NCBI RefSeq assembly: GCF_033955345.1
Contig: NZ_CP138332.1
Span: 1,240,001 to 1,304,000 of the forward strand
Origin: Sphingobacterium bambusae
GTDB lineage: Bacteria > Bacteroidota > Bacteroidia > Sphingobacteriales > Sphingobacteriaceae
DNA: 64,000 nt
Direction of reading: 5' to 3'
The notes beneath the pieces were generated by a model. That model was not told the DNA's origin and searched no databases. It saw only the letters and a list, made by a program, of their open reading frames with translations. Shown here one piece after another: positions 59,401-64,000 of the stretch (position 1 is its first letter; each line of letters starts with the position of its first letter). The position numbers and the translations under genes were made by a program.

Positions 59401-59938
59401 AAAGATCTCTGGCTAGCTTCTGCCAATTGCGCATAACAATCGACACCCCAGCCAACGGTTTCCCATCTTGGTCAACCACCTGTCCTCCAACGGCACGCTG
59501 TTGTGGTTTATCTTTTATCGTTGTATGCGAGGCGCTAGCATCTTCAAAGAGAACCAAGTTTTTACCACGTTGTCTGTAACGTAGCGCGGTTCCTTCCAAT
59601 AAAAGATCCAGCGTTTGCGCAACTGTTCGCTGTTTGCGATCTATATTTTTCACCTGGTATTTATCCACAATCTCGGTAGGATAAAAGATATGCAAGCCCG
59701 TCTCTTGCTCCAATTGTTTAAGCGCTGATTTTAAGGTCGTGGAACGCATTGTTAATTCCACCCTACTGGTATTAATATCCTGCCCCAGCGTAGAATTAGC
59801 TGCTAAGAGGTTCATCGTCAAGATGAGCAGCAGCCCGCAGATTGCATTGACTCTCATAAGAAAAGAGAAATTAGATCGTTTATGCCAGCTGGAGGAGCAG
59901 CACAGTCCTCCACTTGCAAAAAACAAGAATTTTTGCAT
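56438..59938 (-). CDS. SusC/RagA-type transporter with STN signalling domain
   Basis: 1166 residues from ATG 59938; ATG 59857 (M-R-V-N-A-I) is an alternative that begins directly at the signal peptide. Order: signal peptide ending A-N-S-T-L-G-Q, STN/secretin-like domain (about 60-130; L-K-S-A-L-K-Q-L-E-Q-E-T-G-L-H-I-F-Y), carboxypeptidase-regulatory-like domain (about 150-230), plug with V-T-L-R-G-G-N-S and S-L-L-K-D-A-T-A-T-S-I-Y-G-S-R-A-A-N-G-V, and barrel. STN domains signal through FecR-type anti-sigma factors, which fits the adjacent FecR and ECF sigma genes. With SusD, DUF4843, PKD-like and TlpA partners it likely imports peptides; that is inferred by analogy with the B. thetaiotaomicron peptide complex. 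Confidence 0.94.
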   Translation of the reverse strand: MQKFLFFASGGLCCSSSWHKRSNFSFLMRVNAICGLLLILTMNLLAANSTLGQDINTSRVELTMRSTTLKSALKQLEQETGLHIFYPTEIVDKYQVKNIDRKQRTVAQTLDLLLEGTALRYRQRGKNLVLFEDASASHTTIKDKPQQRAVGGQVVDQDGKPLAGVSIVMRNWQKLARDLSYNSSTASDAAGHWSLMVPSDTIVLVFSFIGYEKQEIRVGNKTSFLVSLKPDDAQQIEDVVVTGLFERPAEMYTGAARSFSQEHLQQVSSDNVLTALKSLDPSFQMPENLNLGSNPNALPDVTLRGGNSLVDPNVSSSTPFNYNSNPNTPLFILDGFEVSLTRINDLDLTRIKSVSLLKDATATSIYGSRAANGVVVIETIRPKAGKLNVTYTGNMTIEAPDLTGYDILNAQEKLDIERKAGVYNYSWNMRDQQLKTIYSARQAAVLSGVNTDWLAQPVRTGLGQKHNLYVEGGQEEVQYGVNLNYFNSAGAMKGSNRQTMSGNTFISYRFKNLIFRNDLTLTTNVGKNSPYGSFAQYARLNPYWTPYNADGTYKIYLEEIFDEGGVRLTNFDNYDNLTGYEGRPTNPLYDASLNLVDQTKYNSIVNNFAFEWQAYNWLRFKGTFAYSYQADESDKFLPAQHSSFTERTTFEKGSYDKAYGKSQRYEGIFSANLNKLIGKHMLFGTLGGNISQLGSDTEAFRVIGFPNATLDNLTQGLQFEADTKPVGTENIQRLAGIFANGSYAYDNRYLLDLSYRLDGSSQFGARNRFAPFWSTGAGWNIHNEPFLKDISGLDRLKVRYSYGFTGSQNFDSFYGMTTSRYFTATAYHGLIGTYLMGFGNDALAWQKTMKNNIGVDLTLFNRLDVTANYYLENTEGSIASISTAPSTGFNSYKENMGDLQSKGWELYARYNIINSMQNRNNWSVFVNLFSVENKIKKVSNTIAALNKAANDSLSTLPITRFAEGQSTTAIWAVPSLGIDPATGYEIFRTRDGKVTNTYNPLDQVIVADSRPKLEGTFGTNLEWNGFGLNAYFRFRVGGYAYNQTLVDRVESVNVNLYNVDRRVAEERWLNPGDQTFFKGLIDADGYTITAATYATSRFVQKDDLLSLESLSIYYRFTDALNKKMKLRNTKVTAFTNDVFRISTIKRERGLDYPFARSFTLQISTSF

Positions 59939-59982
59939 TATTTGTATTAGGTTAAATGTTTTACCAAAAATGTTTAGTTCCG

Positions 59983-60021
59983 AAACTCCCGCAATGCTTC
60001 CTACGGCCGTGGGAGTTTTTC
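59983..60021 (+). terminator. Hairpin in the SusC leader with plus-strand T-run
   Basis: 8-bp stem AAACTCCC/GGGAGTTT (arms 59983-59990 and 60011-60018) with a C/G-rich 20-nt loop. The T-run is on the plus strand (GGGAGTTTTTCG), antisense to SusC. It could end an antisense RNA, or act in the minus-strand mRNA between FecR and SusC as an attenuating or processing hairpin. Confidence 0.45.
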
Positions 60022-60129
60022 GTTTATACTACTTTAAGGTGCTTGATTACGTGTTGTTTTCATGATCGTTACGTTAATTTAAGAGATTAGTATTTTTATG
60101 TTTACTGGTGTTTTTCGAGCATCGCCCTC

Positions 60130-61101
60130 TCAATCGCCACAGCCATGGCCACGTACGGTATAAACACCATCTTTATTTTTCGTATAGCTCGCTTGCCTCG
60201 TTTCACACAGGAGATCCAGCACTTCTTCTAAAGTCTCCATACCTGTTAAACCTCCTGTAACTGGGCATCCGGCTAGCATTGCATTTTCAAAGACAATCTT
60301 CGCTCCATATCGACGGCCTAGTTTTTCCGTAATCTTGCCAAAGGGCTGCGAGTCAAAGCGTATGTCTTCAACCGTCCACAGCATCGTTTGCTCCGCTTCA
60401 ACTTTCTTGGTCGGCAATGTCACGGTATTTTCTTTTACATGAACCTGCTCATTGGCGGTCAGTGTTGCAAGAACAGCTTCGGCTCGCTCAACGCGCACTT
60501 TACCGCGCTGTACAGTTACCTGAACATCCTCCTGCCCTTCACTAGCTTTGATCGTAAAGGCAGTACCCAACACCACCGTCTTTACTTTTCCGGTATGAAT
60601 AATAAAAGGCTGGTCTTCACGGCGATTGATATCAAAGTAAGCTTCACCGAATAATTCCACTTCGCGCGTTGCTCCGAAAAAATCCGTTTTATAACGCAAT
60701 CGGCTACCGGGCCGTAGAATAACCTTGGAGCTATCAGGAAGGAGTACAAAGCGATTTTCGGCTTGCTCCTTCGGCGGTTGTGCGATCAGCTTATCGCTAC
60801 GACCATCCAAACCCTGCCAAAAAGCGATCCCAAACGCCATCAGCAAAAAGGCCGCTACGGCACCATAGCACCAAAAACGAAGTTTTTTGTTTTTAGCAAC
60901 AGAAGCCTTCCCCATCTCCGCCCAAATTCCACCTTTCAGGCGCTCCTCCAATCGTTCTTCCTCGTCTGGGTCGGCAGATTCCCAAACGACTTCATCCACC
61001 GGATGTGATCGGTACCAAGCTAGGAGTCGTTCACGCTCTTCGGCAGTCGCGGTATCGGCCAGGTATTTTTCTATCAAATAATATAGCTCCTTATTATCCA
61101 T
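60130..61101 (-). CDS. FecR-family anti-sigma factor
   Basis: 323 residues. Cytoplasmic N-terminal anti-sigma part (about 1-70; Y-Y-L-I-E-K-Y-L-A-D-T-A-T-A-E-E-R-E-R-L), one membrane helix (about 76-97), periplasmic FecR domain (about 118-215; V-L-L-P-D-S-S-K-V-I-L-R-P-G-S-R-L-R-Y and F-G-E-A-Y-F-D-I-N-R) and C-terminal DUF4974 (about 245-320; F-G-K-I-T-E-K-L-G-R-R-Y-G). It should receive the substrate-loaded signal from the STN domain of the downstream SusC and release the ECF sigma factor encoded upstream. Confidence 0.93.
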   Translation of the reverse strand: MDNKELYYLIEKYLADTATAEERERLLAWYRSHPVDEVVWESADPDEEERLEERLKGGIWAEMGKASVAKNKKLRFWCYGAVAAFLLMAFGIAFWQGLDGRSDKLIAQPPKEQAENRFVLLPDSSKVILRPGSRLRYKTDFFGATREVELFGEAYFDINRREDQPFIIHTGKVKTVVLGTAFTIKASEGQEDVQVTVQRGKVRVERAEAVLATLTANEQVHVKENTVTLPTKKVEAEQTMLWTVEDIRFDSQPFGKITEKLGRRYGAKIVFENAMLAGCPVTGGLTGMETLEEVLDLLCETRQASYTKNKDGVYTVRGHGCGD

Positions 61102-61189
61102 AAAAACGGTTATTATTTAGAAGTACCCCAAGACTAGGCGTTCCCCTATATGATTAGCAAGAAAATTTAATTTTTTTATTGATTTTTTT

Positions 61190-61750
61190 TTAGAAAAGGA
61201 AGAAAAACAGGCTAAAACCCACCTTACGAAGGTTTACACGCAACACTTTCAATGCTCTTGTAATGTTTGCCTCCACGGCTTTTTCTGATATTTCGAGCTC
61301 CTGAGCAATTTCTTGGTGAGATTTATGTGATTCTCTACTCATTTGAAACACCAATTTACACCTTTCAGGTAATTTCTCTACAATGCCATCTACATATTCC
61401 TTTAAAAAACGAGCATCTATAGCTTCTTCATCAAGCTGAACACTAGACTGTGTTAGCACAGACTCGCGAATCAGCGCTTGTCTTTTGGCGCGATGCAATG
61501 CTTTGAAGGTAGAAAACTTAATCGCGGTAGCTAGATAAGCCGAAAGCGAATCGATAACAAGATCAGTGCGACGTTGCCAAAGAGAAACAAAGACGTCTTG
61601 CACAATTTCTTCGGCCAAGGCTTTATCTTTCGTATATTGATACGAAAGAGCAAGCAACGTTCTCCAGTAATGATCGTATACTTGACCAAAAGCCTCTTCA
61701 TCGCCACTGCGAATCGCCGATACCCATACTATTTCCGAATCTTTTGCCAT
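61190..61750 (-). CDS. ECF RNA polymerase sigma factor
   Basis: 186 residues. Region 2 (about 20-85) includes F-G-Q-V-Y-D-H-Y-W-R-T-L-L-A-L and E-E-I-V-Q-D-V-F-V-S-L-W; region 4 (about 125-180) includes L-P-E-R-C-K-L-V-F, H-K-S-H-Q-E-I-A-Q-E-L-E-I-S-E-K-A-V-E-A-N. Typical of the Bacteroidota FecI-like group paired with FecR. It is first in the operon leading to the STN-SusC and its partners. Its own promoter carries the dyad shared with the SusC at 18254 and the TonB receptor at 21236, which places the whole cascade under that unknown regulator. Confidence 0.95.
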   Translation of the reverse strand: MAKDSEIVWVSAIRSGDEEAFGQVYDHYWRTLLALSYQYTKDKALAEEIVQDVFVSLWQRRTDLVIDSLSAYLATAIKFSTFKALHRAKRQALIRESVLTQSSVQLDEEAIDARFLKEYVDGIVEKLPERCKLVFQMSRESHKSHQEIAQELEISEKAVEANITRALKVLRVNLRKVGFSLFFFLF

Positions 61751-61837
61751 GACCTATAGTTCTCTCTTATCTAATACCTGCTAACGTTCCAACACAAAAC
61801 ATGACCGCTTGTGTCTACACCGCTCCGCTCATCGAAG

Positions 61838-61882
61838 CAAATATATAAATAGTCATAAAAAAGTCTACTAATTTTGTAGATT
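61838..61882 (-). promoter_or_regulatory. ECF sigma promoter with shared 23-bp dyad
   Basis: Minus-strand -7 element TATATTTG (plus 61838-61845), with AAAGTCTACTA...GTAGATT (plus 61860-61882) 14 bp upstream. This copy shows the dyad most clearly: ARTCTAC half-sites around TAATTTT. The leader to the ATG is about 80 nt. The region 61883-62201 is AT-rich and I see nothing else in it. Confidence 0.7.
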
Positions 61883-62201
61883 AAATTTGTTAGTTGTTAG
61901 ACTTCGTGATTTTCCAACACGGCATAGGCACCTTCTTCGTAGCAAAGGAGCTAAAAAAATAGACCCAAAGTTAGAGAAAGTATAAAAACCGCAATTATCA
62001 CTTACATTACAAATGTTAGCAGTACATTTAAAAAACACAACAATAGTAGTGAAATTCCGTAAATTTTACAAAAAACAAACTGATTTATAAAAAAAACAAC
62101 AAGAACACATGGAATATAGCCTTACAAAACAAAATCCATCTTCTCATAGAAACCAAATAGAGAGATGCCTTTCATTCATCCTTCGTTTTTCGAACATCGC
62201 T

Positions 62202-62330
62202 AAAAAAAAAGCTGCATTCTGGGGAGAATGCAGCCTGATGTTTGGATCATTAATGCTGATCCAGCATTTTGCTCGATATTTCAGCATCCACCCGTCGGTA
62301 AGATATGAAATACCGAACGGTTTGTCTATC
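62202..62330 (-). ncRNA. Candidate structured small RNA of about 125 nt
   Basis: A self-contained unit on the minus strand: promoter (plus 62336-62366), a bulged 9-bp hairpin (arms plus 62292-62300 and 62311-62320 with a 10-nt loop), two alternative overlapping stems (TGGATCA/TGATCCA at 62243-62263 and AATGCTG/CAGCATT at 62252-62268), and a perfect terminator stem GCTGCATTCT/AGAATGCAGC (62211-62234) followed by nine T. No plausible ORF on that strand. I do not recognise a known RNA family. Confidence 0.6.
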
Positions 62331-62335
62331 TATAT

Positions 62336-62366
62336 CAAACTTAGATAGTATGTGAATTTAAAACAA
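62336..62366 (-). promoter_or_regulatory. Promoter of the candidate small RNA
   Basis: Minus-strand TTG (plus 62364-62366), 20 bp, TAAGTTTG (plus 62336-62343), matching the Bacteroidota -33/-7 consensus. The region 62367-62640 upstream is AT-rich, with no ORF or other signal I can support. Confidence 0.55.
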
Positions 62367-62640
62367 CGCATATCTCATTTTTAGCAAAATTTTATTTTGA
62401 ACCCCGAAAATCAAAAAAAGATTTAACGTTTTAGCAGACAAAAACGAAAATCAGGGAGATACAGCACGCAAAAAATAGAAAAATAGCAACGAAACAGAAA
62501 GATGAGAAGATAAATAACTGTCTAAACTGAATAAACAAGCATCCTAAAAGCCGATAGCGAATAAAAAACCACAGATAAAATACCTCGACCCAAAAAAAAC
62601 AAAAATAGACTAACGTAGCCGCACAGTCAATCCACTAGTT

Positions 62641-62976
62641 TTAGTCAAAAAACTGAACTTTATTCAATTTATGTCCACTAAAATCCAATCTTTCCGGAGA
62701 GAGCCCCTGCTCATCTGAAAAAATATAATAAACATCAGCGGCTTTGAAAACTACCAGCACTTGTACGCTTTTAAAAGGATGGTCTTTACCAATAGTATAT
62801 ACTATTTCATCGTTATTGCTATCAATGTAACTAAACGAATAGACCAATTTTTCTTGCACCAGCTCCCCTGCGTCCACCGGCAGCAAAGACTGTAGATAGG
62901 CATAAATATCGCCATGTTGCTCGGCAACATCATTCGTAAGATGTTTAGAATCTGGAATAAAAAATTGCTTTGCCAT
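62641..62976 (-). CDS. Small hypothetical protein, family not recognised
   Basis: 111 residues, soluble, no signal peptide or membrane helix. The pattern alternates strands (V-Y-S-F-S-Y-I-D-S, E-I-V-Y-T-I-G, V-Q-V-L-V-V-F-K-A-A-D-V-Y-Y-I-F-S-D) after a helical N-terminus, compatible with a small alpha/beta fold. Codon use and composition look coding, and the gene is divergent from the metallo-beta-lactamase-fold gene. No function can be assigned. It has no terminator of its own nearby; the next one on this strand is that of the candidate small RNA about 400 bp downstream. Confidence 0.65.
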   Translation of the reverse strand: MAKQFFIPDSKHLTNDVAEQHGDIYAYLQSLLPVDAGELVQEKLVYSFSYIDSNNDEIVYTIGKDHPFKSVQVLVVFKAADVYYIFSDEQGLSPERLDFSGHKLNKVQFFD

Positions 62977-63154
62977 AATCGTAAATTTTTAAATGCTATG
63001 GATCGAGATCCAACTTTATGCAAAATAATATAAAAAATGGGAAGGACAAAGGTTTGCTGATGCAAATACCCTTTATTTTACAGTTTTTTTATCTTAATTT
63101 CACAGTGGCCTCGGACAAAGCCGACAACCGGCGTTTCATCGTACCTACACCGAC

Positions 63155-64000
63155 ATGACATTAAAAAGAAAACGTTTTTTTAAATATACAGCCTATACGT
63201 TGGGCATATTGCTACTGCTTTGTGGCGGCATTCTTATCCTTTTTTTAAACAGTGCTCAATTTGGTAAATTGCCCGAAGGAGCTCGATTGGAACGTATAAA
63301 ACAATCGCCCAACTACAAAAACGGTTCCTTTGAAAATCAATCCCCAACGGCGCTCATGAGTAGCGACAAATCGTTGTGGCAAAGCACCTGGGAATTCCTA
63401 TTCAATGACGTTGCAGACCTTGTTCCCGAGATTGCATTGCCAACGGAAAAGACCGCACTTGCCAGCCTTCCTCCAGCGGAAGATCTCCTTGTGTGGCTGG
63501 GACATTCTTCACTGTTTTTACAGCTCGACGGTCAGCGTATACTTGTGGATCCCGTTCTGATATCGGCATCTCCAGTATCATTTATCAACAAGCCCTTTTT
63601 AGGTACCGATCGTTTTAAACCGGGAGACATTCCCCCCATCGATCTCCTTTTAATAACGCATGACCATTGGGATCACTTGGACTACCACAGCGTGGTACAG
63701 CTTCGCGAACGTGTGAAATCGGTTGTTTGTCCACTCGGTGTTGGTGCACATTTGGAACATTGGGGATTCCATCCAGACATCATCCGGGAGGTAGACTGGG
63801 GCGAGCAATTTGCAGTTGATAAAAACATAACGCTCACTGCCCTTCCTGCGCGACACTTTTCCGGCCGAGGACTACGATCCAACCAAACGCTATGGACGGC
63901 CTACATGCTGCAAAGCTCCTTTGGCAACGTATTCCTCTCTGGTGACACGGGGTACGACACACATTTCAAGGCCATCAAGCAGCAATTTGCACAGATTGAT
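63155..64000 (+). CDS. Metallo-beta-lactamase-fold hydrolase (UlaG/NAPE-PLD-like), 3' end outside the window
   Basis: Open from ATG 63155 to the window end (282 codons, no stop). An N-terminal membrane segment (about 11-31, Y-T-L-G-I-L-L-L-L-C-G-G-I-L-I-L-F) anchors the protein. The metallo-beta-lactamase motifs follow: L-G-H-S-S-L-F-L near residue 120, T-H-D-H-W-D-H-L-D (about 167-175), a later A-R-H-F-S-G-R (about 230) and S-G-D-T-G-Y-D (about 262). The HxHxDH core and the R-H-F-S-G-R segment resemble NAPE-hydrolysing phospholipase D and the UlaG-type lactonase group, so a phosphodiesterase acting on lipid or a small ester is likely. The remaining C-terminus lies outside. Confidence 0.88.
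   Translation, partial: MTLKRKRFFKYTAYTLGILLLLCGGILILFLNSAQFGKLPEGARLERIKQSPNYKNGSFENQSPTALMSSDKSLWQSTWEFLFNDVADLVPEIALPTEKTALASLPPAEDLLVWLGHSSLFLQLDGQRILVDPVLISASPVSFINKPFLGTDRFKPGDIPPIDLLLITHDHWDHLDYHSVVQLRERVKSVVCPLGVGAHLEHWGFHPDIIREVDWGEQFAVDKNITLTALPARHFSGRGLRSNQTLWTAYMLQSSFGNVFLSGDTGYDTHFKAIKQQFAQID

Noticed and set aside
62109..62348. 79-codon plus-strand ORF in the gene-poor gap
   Set aside because: It contains the terminator hairpin and the other stems of the candidate RNA and has no family features.

Overview
The window looks like chromosomal DNA of a Bacteroidota bacterium of the Sphingobacteriaceae type (Sphingobacterium or a close relative). The grounds are several SusC/SusD pairs, a hybrid two-component regulator, an ECF sigma/FecR pair driving a SusC with an STN domain, many lipoproteins of Bacteroidota-only DUF families (DUF4488, DUF4843, DUF4998, DUF5000), and promoters with the phylum-specific -7 element TAnnTTTG. 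I saw no rRNA, tRNA, CRISPR array or transposase.

Layout. 1-3391: 3' part of a SusD-like lipoprotein gene, then DUF4202, Crp/Fnr and RidA-like genes. 3488-7175: a TonB-dependent siderophore-type receptor divergent from a ChaN/erythromycin-esterase-like protein; a palindrome overlaps the receptor promoter. 7243-9111: a beta-barrel-like protein and an LVIVD lipoprotein. 9209-18254: SusC-SusD-(thioredoxin/M14 carboxypeptidase fusion)-S9 peptidase, which I read as a peptide-utilisation operon; its long leader contains a 31-codon reading frame ending in a Cys-rich tail. 18645-21236: a TonB receptor whose promoter, leader start and N-terminal domain resemble those of the neighbouring SusC. 21584-25640: a Dev/Mac-type ABC exporter with TolC. 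25743-27090: a MutS-family gene broken by two frameshifts. 27285-46244: a polysaccharide utilisation locus (SusC, SusD, surface lipoproteins, a zincin-like lipoprotein, DUF4488, a GH16-GH43 fusion and a GH2 beta-galactosidase) divergent from its HTCS regulator. 46339-51107: an orphan lipoprotein, an MdtG-like MFS exporter and a DUF3857/transglutaminase membrane protein. 51187-61750: ECF sigma, FecR, STN-SusC, SusD, DUF4843, PKD-like lipoprotein and TlpA-like thioredoxin. 61751-62640: mostly noncoding, with a candidate small RNA. 62641-64000: a small hypothetical protein and a metallo-beta-lactamase-fold gene that runs off the window.

Main point for a second look. Three transcription units (SusC at 18254, the TonB receptor at 21236, the ECF sigma gene at 61750) carry the same 23-bp dyad 14-15 bp upstream of an identical TATATTTG. 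One has the Cys-containing leader peptide, and the controlled genes include two SusC/D systems with thioredoxin-fold partners and peptidases. I suggest, as inference, a regulon for scavenging peptides, possibly as a cysteine/sulfur source. A second local regulatory signature (GGTCAAAAA followed by G-runs) links the SusC and GH16 promoters of the glycan locus and is a candidate HTCS operator.
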